From Cytophagaceae bacterium (GTDB lineage Bacteria; Bacteroidota; Bacteroidia; Cytophagales; Spirosomataceae), in NCBI GenBank assembly GCA_016722655.1, contig JADKIR010000005.1, positions 124,001-188,000 on the forward strand: a DNA stretch of 64,000 nucleotides, read 5' to 3'. Below are positions 52,631-61,597 of this stretch, piece by piece (position 1 is the first letter of the stretch; each line of letters opens with the position of its first letter). Both the position numbers and the translations under genes were made by a program. Under the pieces are notes generated by a model that ran no database searches, was not told where the DNA came from, and was given only the letters and a program-made list of their open reading frames with translations.

Positions 52631-55624
52631 TCAGTTGATTGCTTTTAATTTTTGTTTTGCTTTCTCTACAGTGTCTTTGCTTTCTGAGTTCTCGATGATC
52701 GATTTCAAAGTCGCTTTGGCCATGAATTCATCATTTTTTGCCAGATAATTGTCTGCTATTAACAGAAATGCTTTTTCGTACCAATATGTGAAGTCTGAGA
52801 AGTCTGCGGCCAGGTCCTGAAGAACTTTTATGGAAGTATCAAAATCTTTTTGAGCGAAATGCATTTCACCTATAAAATATTTCGCTTCCGCTCCAGAGAT
52901 ATCTTTGGCCATCGCAATTACTTTTTCAAACTCAGTCTTTGCCTGATTGAAATCCTTTTTTTGTAAGAAGGACTTTCCTTTGAATAAAATAGCCCGGTTT
53001 TCAGCACCCATCACTGTATTTCCTCCTTCCTGAATTACCTTATTACTGTATTCTATAGATTTGTCAAAATCTCCTTTGAAATAGTAGCTTTTAAATAGTC
53101 CTTCCTGTGCAACAACAATGTCTCTTTGATTTGAGGTAGCAGAAATAACTTGCAGGAAGTTTAAAATAGCATCAGAATAGTTTTGTTTTTCAAAGAATAA
53201 ATTGCCAGATCTAATGGCTGATTTACTTAGGAATTCGGTACTGTTTGAAATCACAATTTCCTGATAGTATTTTAATGCTTCATCTTTTTTATTCAAAATA
53301 TAATAAGATTCTGCAATGAGAAAGTTGGCCTCAGGTGCCGAGCTACTTTTTGGATTTGAACTGATGAAATTCTGAAGTGCAACAATGGCTTTATCATACT
53401 TTTCAGCGTAATAAAGGTCTTTTGCTGCATCAAATTGCAAGTTAATAACCGATTTATCATTGGGATTGCTTTTTTGGTACTGATCAGCCACTTCGGCAAA
53501 TTCTTCTGTACGATTACTATTGTTTAAAGTTTCACGAAGTCCCAAAAGAGCTTCTTCAGCAAATTCAGTTTTACCATATTTGTTTATTATGACCTTAAAA
53601 TCGGAAATAGCTTTGTCGTAATCCTGTAAATTTGAAAATGATATGGCCCTTTTTAATAAAGCCTGAGGTATGAGAATGCTATTTGGCTTTTTCCGCATAA
53701 GGTCAGTCAGAATCGAAATTGCTGAAGCATAATTACTTTTTTCCATTTCAAATTCGGCATTTTGAAAAAGAGCGTCATCGATTAATCGGGATGATGTATA
53801 TAGTTTCGAAAATTTTTCGAATATTTCCTTCGATTCTTTGTCTCTATCCAGATATTTCAGAGTTAATCCTTTCTGATATAGAGAATAATCTTTGTCAGTT
53901 TTATTGACCTGATATGCTAAATCGTAATTTTTAAGTGCCTGGGTATAGTTTTTCCCTGCAAGTTGGCAATCTGCTATTCTAACTAAAGCATCTTCATAAT
54001 TCTGGGCCAATGCTGCTTCTCCTTTTGAGCCCGATCTGAAATCTTCAAAATATTTCTGAGCTTTTACAAATTCACCTTTATTAAAAAACATATATCCAAG
54101 ACTATATAGGCTTTTTTGTTTTATCTCATTGTCACCTGAAGTGGCCAATTCACGATAAATACTCTCTGATTGAGGATTTTCTGACATATTTAGTGCCTCA
54201 GCTTTCCAATATTTTGATTTGGTGGCAAGTGCCTTATCTGTGGGTTTTTCCAGCGATTTATTAAAGTATTTAATTGCACTTTCATATTTTTCCAGATTAA
54301 AATCAACCACTCCCTGATTGTAACAAAGTTTTTGATAGGCTTCTTCAATTTTTGAAGTCTTTCTCGTCAGAGATTCAATATAGGTAATTGCAGATACATA
54401 ACTATTTGTTTCGAAGAAAATTTCGCTTAAAAGTTCATTTGATTCATCAACATATTTACCGTTAGGATAATTTTTGAGATAGCTTTGTAGTTCGTTGATT
54501 GCTAATGTATTATTAGATTTTTCTACTAAAACTTTAACATAATTATAGGAAGCTTCTTCTTTAATATTTTTATCAAAATCGGCTTTTTTAGCATTTTCAA
54601 AAGCCGCCATAGCAGCATTTAAATCACCGGTTTTTAAGGAAGATATTCCCAAATAATAAGCTGATTGTTGACCAATTTCAGTATTATTATTGGCCAGAGA
54701 TTTAAATAAGACGGAAGCTTTTTCAAATTTGTCAGTTTTATAAAGGCTAAATGCATGGCGAAATGTAACCTGATCACTTACTGTTCCACGTCTGAAAGTT
54801 TTGAATTTATCATAATAAACCGCAGATTTCTCGAAATTATCATCAAAAAAGTTAACCTCAGCAGTCAAAAGGCACAAATCGTCAATTTTTCTACCGTTTG
54901 GATTAGCAATAATTGGTTCAGCATAAGCGGTTAGTTCGTCATGTTTTTTTTGTCTATAATAAATCTGACCTATCCAGTTAGGAACTTCAATTTTATAGGG
55001 ATTTACGTTTTCTACCCTTTTCAGGTCACTTAAAGCCAGGTCGAAGTTTTCGTTTTGGAAATTGATAACCGCCGCATAATATGCTGCATTAAGGGCATTT
55101 GGTGCAACGGTTGCTTTAACTTTATCAAATTCCACCAAAGCATTTTTAAAATCTTTGATTTGGTAATATGCCAAAGCCAACTGATATCTAATTTCGTAAG
55201 TATCAATATTGTCTGCCCGGTTTTCAAGTGCTTTTTGGTAATATGCGATAGCCCCTTTGAAATCTCCTTTGTCAAAAAAACTCTTTGCCAGATTATTGTA
55301 AATCAATTTGGCTTTAGGGTGTTCCGGATTTTTCAAAACAAATCTCTCCACTTCAATGTCTGCATCCTTGGCTTGCGTATTGAGTGAGGCAAGAGCAGAA
55401 TAGTATTCGGCATTGGCAATGTTGAATTTGTTGGGATTCAGGGAATTTTCAGACTTTGAAATATATTCATGAAGCTCTTTTCGGGCAGCTGAATAGGCTT
55501 TTTTCTGAAAAAGCTCAATTCCATTATTAAAATGGGCTTCTATTTGGGTATAATTAAGCGTATTTTGCCCAAATAATGTATGGAAAGATATAAGGAAAGC
55601 TATTGTTAATGATTTAAATTTCAT
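52631..55624 (-). CDS. Large exported TPR protein
   Basis: This 997-residue protein has a signal peptide (MKFKSLTIAFLISFHTLFGQ) and is almost entirely tetratricopeptide-like repeats. I can see at least fifteen, such as FFDKGDFKGAIAYYQKALENR, AYYQIKDFKNALVEFDKV, QSLYSLGYMFFNKGEFVKAQKYFEDF and AQKDFDTSIKVLQDLAADF. TPR solenoids scaffold protein complexes; no catalytic domain is present. It is first in the minus-strand operon TPR-barrel-HU/SPOR-TonB-folC-trmB, with a TAATTTTG -7 element upstream (55650-55657). It may hold the barrel and other envelope proteins together. The partner and role are unknown. Confidence 0.85.
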   Translation of the reverse strand: MKFKSLTIAFLISFHTLFGQNTLNYTQIEAHFNNGIELFQKKAYSAARKELHEYISKSENSLNPNKFNIANAEYYSALASLNTQAKDADIEVERFVLKNPEHPKAKLIYNNLAKSFFDKGDFKGAIAYYQKALENRADNIDTYEIRYQLALAYYQIKDFKNALVEFDKVKATVAPNALNAAYYAAVINFQNENFDLALSDLKRVENVNPYKIEVPNWIGQIYYRQKKHDELTAYAEPIIANPNGRKIDDLCLLTAEVNFFDDNFEKSAVYYDKFKTFRRGTVSDQVTFRHAFSLYKTDKFEKASVLFKSLANNNTEIGQQSAYYLGISSLKTGDLNAAMAAFENAKKADFDKNIKEEASYNYVKVLVEKSNNTLAINELQSYLKNYPNGKYVDESNELLSEIFFETNSYVSAITYIESLTRKTSKIEEAYQKLCYNQGVVDFNLEKYESAIKYFNKSLEKPTDKALATKSKYWKAEALNMSENPQSESIYRELATSGDNEIKQKSLYSLGYMFFNKGEFVKAQKYFEDFRSGSKGEAALAQNYEDALVRIADCQLAGKNYTQALKNYDLAYQVNKTDKDYSLYQKGLTLKYLDRDKESKEIFEKFSKLYTSSRLIDDALFQNAEFEMEKSNYASAISILTDLMRKKPNSILIPQALLKRAISFSNLQDYDKAISDFKVIINKYGKTEFAEEALLGLRETLNNSNRTEEFAEVADQYQKSNPNDKSVINLQFDAAKDLYYAEKYDKAIVALQNFISSNPKSSSAPEANFLIAESYYILNKKDEALKYYQEIVISNSTEFLSKSAIRSGNLFFEKQNYSDAILNFLQVISATSNQRDIVVAQEGLFKSYYFKGDFDKSIEYSNKVIQEGGNTVMGAENRAILFKGKSFLQKKDFNQAKTEFEKVIAMAKDISGAEAKYFIGEMHFAQKDFDTSIKVLQDLAADFSDFTYWYEKAFLLIADNYLAKNDEFMAKATLKSIIENSESKDTVEKAKQKLKAIN

Positions 55625-55649
55625 AATAAGGAATTGAAATAAAATTGAA

Positions 55650-55657
55650 CAAAATTA
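55650..55657 (-). promoter_or_regulatory. -7 element of the envelope/folC/trmB operon
   Basis: On the minus strand TAATTTTG (complement 55650-55657) is 25 bases before the ATG. No well-spaced TTTG upstream. Confidence 0.45.
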
Positions 55658-55729
55658 AGTAATTGTTCTGTTTTTTTCTCGAAAACTAAGATTTAAAAAA
55701 CTTTTTGAGATATTTATGGTACAAAACGA

Positions 55730-55756
55730 TTTGATTTTTTAAAAATTGTAGTTTTG
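55730..55756 (+). promoter_or_regulatory. Promoter of the M61 peptidase gene
   Basis: TTTG (55730-55733) and TAGTTTTG (55749-55756) are separated by 15 bases, a little short of the usual 17-21. It lies 23 bases before the ATG. Confidence 0.45.
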
Positions 55757-55779
55757 TATTTATCAAAAATCTTAATCAA

Positions 55780-57589
55780 ATGTTAAAACTGAAAATTTCA
55801 ATTTTTTTGCTGACAATAGCAGTGTTTTCATCCTGTACAGCAGCAAAAATTAATAAGAGTAGCATGGCTAATTACAAAATGAAATATGAGCTATCAATGC
55901 CAGAACCCAGTACCCATTATTTTGAAGTAAAAATTTCAGCAAATGTGCCGGATAATTCGGGTTTTATTGACTTTAAAATGCCAGTTTGGACTCCTGGTTC
56001 TTATTTGATCAGAGAATATGCCAAAAATGTAGAAGGTTTTGAAGCCATTCAATCTGGGAAAAAAATTGAATCAGGTAAAATCTCAAAAAATACATGGAGG
56101 GTAAAAGTTGATGGTTTGGATGAGGTTGAGGTCAAATATCGGGTGTATTCCTTCGAGTTGTCAGTAAGAAATGCCCATTTGGATGATACACATGGATATG
56201 CCAATGGTGCTGCAGTATTTATGTTCATTCCGCAATATTTAAATTCTCCTTCAGAATTGAAAATTACGCCTCATGAAAGTTTCAAAAAGGTTTCGGTTGC
56301 ATTACCATCAATTGGAAAGAATACTTTTGAGGTTGAAAATTTTGATCTTTTGGTGGATAGTCCAATCGAAATTGGTAATCATGATATTTTGGAATTTGAA
56401 GCTTTGGGCGTAAAACATACCATTGCTAATTATTCTGTTGAGAATTTGGGTTATGACCCCAAAACTTTAATTGATGACTATAAAAAAGTAGTAGAAGCCA
56501 GTGGAAGTGTATTTGGTGGAAAACACCCTTGTAAAGAATATTTGTTTATTATCCATCACATGCCCGGCATTGGAGGTGGATTGGAACACCTTAATAGCAC
56601 TACTTGTCAAACTTCACCTGATGCTTATAAAAATCAGGACAAATACATCGGATTTTTGGGATTGATTGCCCACGAATATTTTCATTTATGGAATGTTAAA
56701 CGAATGAGACCCATTGCTTTAGGGCCATTTGATTATGAAAATGAAAACTACACCAATATGCTTTGGGTTTCTGAAGGTTTTACATCATATTACCAGGATG
56801 ACATACTTAGAAGGGCAGGTTTGATTGATGAAAACAAATTACTGGGAATGCTTGCTTCCGACATTGGTACAACCGAAAATTCACCTGGAAATAAAGTGCA
56901 GTCAGTGGCAGAATCATCGTTTGATGCATGGATAAAATATTACAGACCCAATGAAAATTCGAATAACTCAACTACTTCATATTATACAAAAGGAGGAATT
57001 ATTGGAACTATCCTTAATTTGATGATAATTGGGAATACTATTGGAGAAAAATCTTTGGATGATGCTATGAGATTGTTGTACAATGAAAATTATCTCCGCA
57101 AAAAATGTAGGTTTTACTGATGATGAATTCAGAATTGCCTGCGAGAGGGTATCAGGTCTTGATTTGAAAGATTTTTTCAAAAATCATATATTTGGTACTG
57201 AAACCATTGATTACAAAAAATATTACGCTATGGCTGATATTAATGTAAGTTTTGAAAAATTAAATCTTGATAAACCGTATTTGGGTGCCCAAATCAGGGG
57301 AAAAATGATATCCAGAGTGGATAATGGCACGGCAGCTTATAAATATGGTTTAAATGTAAATGATGAAATTTTAAAAATAAATGGAAAGACTTTTGTCAAT
57401 TTAGCAGATGTTTTGGAAAACAAAAAAATTGGTGAAACGATTGAAATTGAAGTTAAAAGAGGTGGAATTAATAGAATATTCTCTGTCAAACTGGAGGGTA
57501 ATAATCTACAATCTGTAAAACTTACACCAATGCGGTCAACTGACCCAATGGCAATAAAAAGATACAATAAGTTTTTGCATTTAAATTAA
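55780..57589 (+). pseudogene. M61 family peptidase with PDZ domain, interrupted by a one-base frameshift
   Basis: M61 (glycyl aminopeptidase-like) enzymes are zinc peptidases with a C-terminal PDZ domain. The 5' frame (55780-57120, 446 aa) has a lipoprotein signal (FSSCTAAK; Cys19) and the zinc motif HEYFHLWNVKRMRP near residue 299, then SEGFTSYYQDD with the third ligand. It then runs out of frame into ...NYLRKKCRFY. The second frame (57083-57589) resumes with KNVGFTDDEFRIACERVSGLDL and holds the PDZ domain (LGAQIRGKMISRVDNGTAAYKYGLNVNDEILKINGKTF). The shift lies in a run of six A near 57100; five A would restore one frame of about 602 residues (RKNVGFTDDEF). Possibilities are a real frameshift, transcriptional slippage at the A-run, or a sequence error. 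If real, the PDZ domain is lost. Confidence 0.85.
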
Positions 57590-57615
57590 AAAAAAGTGGC
57601 GAAAGCCACTTTTTT
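57590..57615. terminator. Shared terminator of the M61 and dapB genes
   Basis: AAAAAAGTGGC and GCCACTTTTTT form an 11-bp stem with GAAA loop and T/A tails on both strands, exactly between the two convergent genes. Confidence 0.8.
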
Positions 57616-58331
57616 TATAATCTAAGCATATCATCCATACCAAAAACACCTGTTTTGTCAGCAAGCCATTCGGCTGCGATCACCGCCCCAAGTGCAAATC
57701 CTGTCCTGGAATTAGCCGTGTGTTTTATTTCAATTTCATCAACCTCGGAAATGTATTTTATAGTGTGAGTTCCAGGTACTTTCCCTTCTCTTGAAGACCA
57801 GATTGCAACTTCTTCTTTTTTAGGTATCTGATTATTTACCCAATGTTTTTTTTCTTCATTATTGGCGATAATTCCTTCTGCCAAAGTTATTGCTGTACCA
57901 CTTGGAGAATCAAGTTTTTCGGTATGGTGAATCTCGGAAGTAAAAATCTCATATTGTTTTTGTGTTGACATGAGTTCTGCCAAAACTTTATTGAGTTTAA
58001 AAAACAGATTTACTCCAATGCTGTAATTACTTGAATAAAAAAATGCGGCTCCTTTTTCTGAACACAAAGCTTCGATTTCAGATTTGTGGTCCAACCATCC
58101 AGTTGTTCCAGAAACCGTCTTAAAGCCCTTCTCCATGCAATTTTTTAAGTTTTGATAGGCAGAGTGGGGTGAGCTGAATTCAATAATCACATCCACGTCG
58201 TCCGGTGTAAACTGATCCAAAGTTTCCTGACTATTTAAATCAATCCTGAAAATGATTTGATTGCCTCTTTCGATTGCAATTTTTTCTATTGCTTTTCCCA
58301 TTTTGCCATATCCCAGCAATCCTATCCTCAT
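57615..58331 (-). CDS. dapB: 4-hydroxy-tetrahydrodipicolinate reductase
   Basis: DapB makes tetrahydrodipicolinate, the substrate of DapD, in lysine and peptidoglycan synthesis. The 238-residue enzyme has the NAD(P)-binding GLLGYGKMGKAIEK (4-17), SGTTGW, and the catalytic EIHHTEKLDSPSGTA motif, which includes the proton donor and substrate-binding residues. It is shorter than the E. coli enzyme (273), as expected in Bacteroidota. It follows the DUF5683 gene by two bases as the last gene of the parA-parB-DUF5683-dapB run. Its stop codon overlaps the T tract of the shared terminator. Confidence 0.95.
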   Translation of the reverse strand: MRIGLLGYGKMGKAIEKIAIERGNQIIFRIDLNSQETLDQFTPDDVDVIIEFSSPHSAYQNLKNCMEKGFKTVSGTTGWLDHKSEIEALCSEKGAAFFYSSNYSIGVNLFFKLNKVLAELMSTQKQYEIFTSEIHHTEKLDSPSGTAITLAEGIIANNEEKKHWVNNQIPKKEEVAIWSSREGKVPGTHTIKYISEVDEIEIKHTANSRTGFALGAVIAAEWLADKTGVFGMDDMLRL

Positions 58332-58333
58332 AA

Positions 58334-59020
58334 TTATTTAAAATTAAATTTCATTTTTATTCCCAGGCCTGTCTGGCCTATGGTGCTGCCTGAAATATTC
58401 ATTGAGATGTCATCCGAAATATCAAAAGTCTTCATATGTGCCGCTACATTGGCTTCAATAGCAAAAAGTAGCCAACCCACCGAAAAGCCAATGATTGTCC
58501 CATCTCTCCATCTTTTATACTGTTTAGCGGCTGATGTAATGACACTCTTTGAATACGGTCCGGACAAAGTCCCGTTTTCATTTTTTATGGTATATTCTGT
58601 TGGATTATTTATTGTATCAGCTGCCATTTCAAGCAAGTACCCTTTAAATCTCAGAAATTCATTATTGTTTTTTTTGATAAAATATGCCCCAACCGCTGCG
58701 GAACCATATATTATTGGAAGTTTTATATATTGTTTATTTGTGATTTGTCCCCAGCCCGGAAATAATACAGACCTAAAAAATGCTATTTTTGGAGTTTCTT
58801 TTTCACTAAAAGGTGTAAGTCCAAAAGATTTTTTTACAATATCTTTAGAATTTTTCCGAAAACTTCGAAGTTTAGCACCCTGAGTTGTGTCTTTTGTTGC
58901 TATTTGCTTCTTTTTTAATGAGTCAATTTTTGAAAATAAGGAATCACTCTGTCCATAACTCCATTGGCTGCTAAAACAGAAAATAAGAAAAAAAAATATT
59001 CCGAACCGTGTTAAACTCAC
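58334..59020 (-). CDS. DUF5683 family protein, exported
   Basis: This 228-residue protein has a signal peptide (TRFGIFFFLIFCFSSQWSYGQ) and the DUF5683 features: AFFRSVLFPGWGQITNKQYIKLPIIYGSAAVGAYFI, a short membrane stretch, then FKGYLLE, IIGFSVGWLLFAIEANVAAHM and a final beta-rich part (ISMNISGSTIGQTGLGIKMKFNF). The family is widespread in Bacteroidota but its function is unknown. The conserved position between parB and dapB is typical in this phylum. It starts 12 bases after parB on the same strand. Confidence 0.82.
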   Translation of the reverse strand: MSLTRFGIFFFLIFCFSSQWSYGQSDSLFSKIDSLKKKQIATKDTTQGAKLRSFRKNSKDIVKKSFGLTPFSEKETPKIAFFRSVLFPGWGQITNKQYIKLPIIYGSAAVGAYFIKKNNNEFLRFKGYLLEMAADTINNPTEYTIKNENGTLSGPYSKSVITSAAKQYKRWRDGTIIGFSVGWLLFAIEANVAAHMKTFDISDDISMNISGSTIGQTGLGIKMKFNFK

Positions 59021-59031
59021 CTCTGGTAATT

Positions 59032-59922
59032 TTATTTTTTTTTGAGTTTGTTTAGAATATCGTCCAAATCACTTTTTGAACCAAACGGAATTTTTATTTC
59101 ACCCTTTGAATTCTCGTCAGCAAAAACCAATACTTTCCTTTTAAAAACTTCAGAAAGGTTTTCCTGTAAGTCATTAAGTGAAAATTTTGTAGCCTTAATA
59201 CTTTTTTGAGTTGATGGCTTTGGTTTTCTATCAGAATTATGATTTTTTATTATTTCCTCAACTTTTCTAACCGAAAGCTCATTTTCAACTATATCCTTAT
59301 ATATACTTAAAATCGTTTTTTCATCTTCAATTCCTAAAAGAGCCCTTGCATGACCCATTGAAAGTTTTTTGAGTTTCAAACCTTCTTGAACTGCCGGAGG
59401 AAGATTTAATAACCTCAGATAATTTGTCACTGTTGACCTTTCTTTTCCAACCTTAGCTCCTACTTCTTCCTGCTTAATGTTACACTCATCAATTAACCTT
59501 TTATAAGCAATGGCCACCTCCATGGCATTTAGGTTTTCCCGCTGAATATTCTCAATCAGACCCATTTCAAGCATTTGCTTATCAGAAGCTTCTCTTACGT
59601 AGGCAGGTATTTTGGATAATCCAGCCATTTTTGAAGCCTGAAGTCTCCTTTCACCTGAGATTAACTGATATTTATTCTCGCCAATTTTCCTAACTGTAAT
59701 GGGTTGTATAATACCTTGTGCCTGTATTGATTCTTTTAATTCGATTAATGAAACAGAGTCAAAATTTGTTCTTGGCTGATATGGATTTGTACTGATATTT
59801 TCAGTTAATATTTCGAAAGAACGGTCATCAACAGCCAATAGATCGTTTGATTCCTGATTTCTTTCAGAAAGCAAGGCTCCTAATCCTTTTCCTAAACCCT
59901 TTCTTTTTATTTGTTTATCCAT
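59032..59922 (-). CDS. parB: Chromosome-partitioning protein ParB
   Basis: ParB binds parS sites, spreads as a CTP-dependent clamp and guides the origin region to daughter cells. The 296-residue protein starts at ATG 59922 (MDKQIKRKGLGKGLGALLSE); a TTG at 59937 is less likely. It has the ParB N-terminal domain with NPYQPRTNFD and ISGERRLQASKMAGL, where GERR forms the CTP pocket and the usual following R is Q. The helix-turn-helix QEEVGAKVGKERSTVTNYLRLLNLP recognises parS, and a dimerisation end (DLDDILNKLKKK) closes it. It overlaps the parA-like gene by 8 bases. I see no perfect parS (GTTTCACGTGAAAC) in the window. Confidence 0.93.
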   Translation of the reverse strand: MDKQIKRKGLGKGLGALLSERNQESNDLLAVDDRSFEILTENISTNPYQPRTNFDSVSLIELKESIQAQGIIQPITVRKIGENKYQLISGERRLQASKMAGLSKIPAYVREASDKQMLEMGLIENIQRENLNAMEVAIAYKRLIDECNIKQEEVGAKVGKERSTVTNYLRLLNLPPAVQEGLKLKKLSMGHARALLGIEDEKTILSIYKDIVENELSVRKVEEIIKNHNSDRKPKPSTQKSIKATKFSLNDLQENLSEVFKRKVLVFADENSKGEIKIPFGSKSDLDDILNKLKKK

Positions 59923-60571
59923 TGTTTCTATTGTCAAGTATTTCGTTTGCTAATTTTAAGTAGTCAGCAAAACCAAAATTTGGTATTGAATGATTTAGGT
60001 TTTCTATTGAAAAGTGAGGTAAACCCAAATAATAATTTCTTGAAATTGATGAATTAAATACTAAATCCGAAAAGTTATCTTTTAAGAACCCTTTTATTTT
60101 TTCGACCAAAGAATTATTATTATCAACTTTGGTCAATAACAAACCCTCGACTTTCAGGTTTTCAAATTTTAATATTTCTTCAAATGTTTCATTCAATTTA
60201 TCCAATCCATAAAACTCACACTCAATTGGAATTATTACACTTTCAAGTTTACTTAAAATTTCAGGTAAATAATCATCTGTATAAGATGGAAAATCTACAA
60301 TTATGAAATCGTATTTTTCGCTTTTCGAAATGAATGAATCGAAATTATTTATATTTTCAATTTTTTGATAATCCCAGGTAGATTCTGATATTTTAATTGA
60401 ATTTAGAGTACTTTTTTTTATTTGCAGAAAATCTGTTAAAAAAGTATCTTGGGTAACATCAAGTAGTGCTACTTTTTGATTTAATGTAGCCAGACTTTCG
60501 GCAAGGAAAGCAGCTGTAATACTTTTTCCCGAATTTTTCTCCAGACTGTAAATTCCTATTTTAAAAGACAT
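59915..60571 (-). CDS. ParA-family ATPase with a divergent P-loop
   Basis: This 218-residue ATPase pairs with ParB by position (8-base overlap), but differs from ordinary ParA/Soj. The start is ATG 60571 (MSFKIGIYSLEKNSGKS); an upstream in-frame ATG at 60589 would add a poor extension. Standard ParA P-loops read KGGVGKT, with a signature lysine at the first position. Here the loop is EKNSGKS, so Glu is at that position and Lys is displaced by one. The Walker B region (YDFIIVDFPS) and the switch-like LLDVTQDT are recognisable. It is shorter than the usual 250-260 residues. It may use nucleotide differently, or be an orphan relative while a canonical parA lies elsewhere. Confidence 0.85.
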   Translation of the reverse strand: MSFKIGIYSLEKNSGKSITAAFLAESLATLNQKVALLDVTQDTFLTDFLQIKKSTLNSIKISESTWDYQKIENINNFDSFISKSEKYDFIIVDFPSYTDDYLPEILSKLESVIIPIECEFYGLDKLNETFEEILKFENLKVEGLLLTKVDNNNSLVEKIKGFLKDNFSDLVFNSSISRNYYLGLPHFSIENLNHSIPNFGFADYLKLANEILDNRNNG

Positions 60572-60630
60572 AAAAAAAAATAATCGCAAATTTGCTAGAA
60601 AATAGATTAATTAGCAACCAATATAAACAA

Positions 60631-60654
60631 AAAAGAGGTTTTTAAACCTCTTTT
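60631..60654 (-). terminator. Terminator after rpoD
   Basis: A 10-bp stem (AAAAGAGGTT with complement, loop TTTA) is followed by a T-rich tract on the minus strand, directly after the rpoD stop at 60661. Confidence 0.7.
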
Positions 60655-60660
60655 TTAACT

Positions 60661-61524
60661 TTAACCTAAATAAGCTTTTAAAGCCTTACTTCGGGAGGTT
60701 TGACGTAGCCTTCTTATAGCTTTTTCCTTTATTTGTCTTACTCTTTCCCTCGTAAGGTTAAACTTCTCTCCTATTTCTTCCAGAGTCATTGCCTGCTCAC
60801 CATTGAGACCAAAATAAAACATTATTACTTCGGCTTCTCTTTGTGTAAGAGTTGACAATGCTCTCAAAACTTCTCTTCTCAATGAGTCGTTCATTAACTC
60901 CTGATCAGGTCTGATTTCAGTATCATTTTCCAATACGTCCAAAAGGCTATTTTCTTCACCCTGAACAAACGGGGCATCAACTGAGACGTGTCTTCCAGAA
61001 ATTTTCATAGTATCAACTACCTCATTAGCTGAAATTTCCAAAACTTCGGCCAATTCTTCAGGTGATGGTTCTCTTTCAAATTTTTGCTCCAACTCAGAGA
61101 AAGTTTTGGAAATTTTATTCAAAGAACCAACCCTATTCAATGGAAGCCTAACAATTCTGGATTGCTCTGCCAAAGCCTGTAGAATACTCTGACGAATCCA
61201 CCAAACAGCATAAGAAATAAATTTAAAACCGCGGGTTTCGTCAAATCTCTGTGCTGCTTTAATCAAACCGAGGTTTCCTTCGTTGATTAAGTCGCCCAAT
61301 GAAAGACCCTGATTTTGATATTGTTTAGCAACTGACACCACAAAACGGAGATTTGCTTTGGTTAGTCTTTCCAAAGAAAGCTGGTCTCCATCTCTGATCT
61401 TTTGAGCCAGGATAACTTCCTCATCAGGAGTCAATAAATCTACTTTACCGATTTCCTGTAGGTATTTGTCAAGAGACTGACTCTCTCTGTTGGTGATTTG
61501 TTTACTAATCTTTAGTTGTCTCAT
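60661..61524 (-). CDS. rpoD: RNA polymerase primary sigma factor (short Bacteroidota sigma-70)
   Basis: This 287-residue sigma factor is the Bacteroidota-type primary sigma. Region 1.2 (LDKYLQEIGKVDLLTPDEEVILAQKI) starts after a short leader, with no long region 1.1. Region 2 has RLTKANLRFVVSVAKQYQNQGLSLGDLINEGNLGL and the -10-binding FDETRGFKFISYAVWWIRQSILQALAE. Region 4 has TLEEIGEKFNLTRERVRQIKEKAIRRLR. Primary sigmas of this phylum recognise the TTTG/TAnnTTTG promoters seen here. It lies after pnp on the same strand. Length is normal for the group. Confidence 0.95.
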   Translation of the reverse strand: MRQLKISKQITNRESQSLDKYLQEIGKVDLLTPDEEVILAQKIRDGDQLSLERLTKANLRFVVSVAKQYQNQGLSLGDLINEGNLGLIKAAQRFDETRGFKFISYAVWWIRQSILQALAEQSRIVRLPLNRVGSLNKISKTFSELEQKFEREPSPEELAEVLEISANEVVDTMKISGRHVSVDAPFVQGEENSLLDVLENDTEIRPDQELMNDSLRREVLRALSTLTQREAEVIMFYFGLNGEQAMTLEEIGEKFNLTRERVRQIKEKAIRRLRQTSRSKALKAYLG

Positions 61525-61597
61525 TTTTTATCTTTTTTTGTATAAATGATTTCACTCGAATTCTTTCGGAATTTACCTAACAACAAAAAATAACGAA

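Noticed and set aside
59032..60571. A parS site near parAB
   Set aside because: I looked for GTTTCACGTGAAAC-like sequence in the window and found no convincing match by eye.
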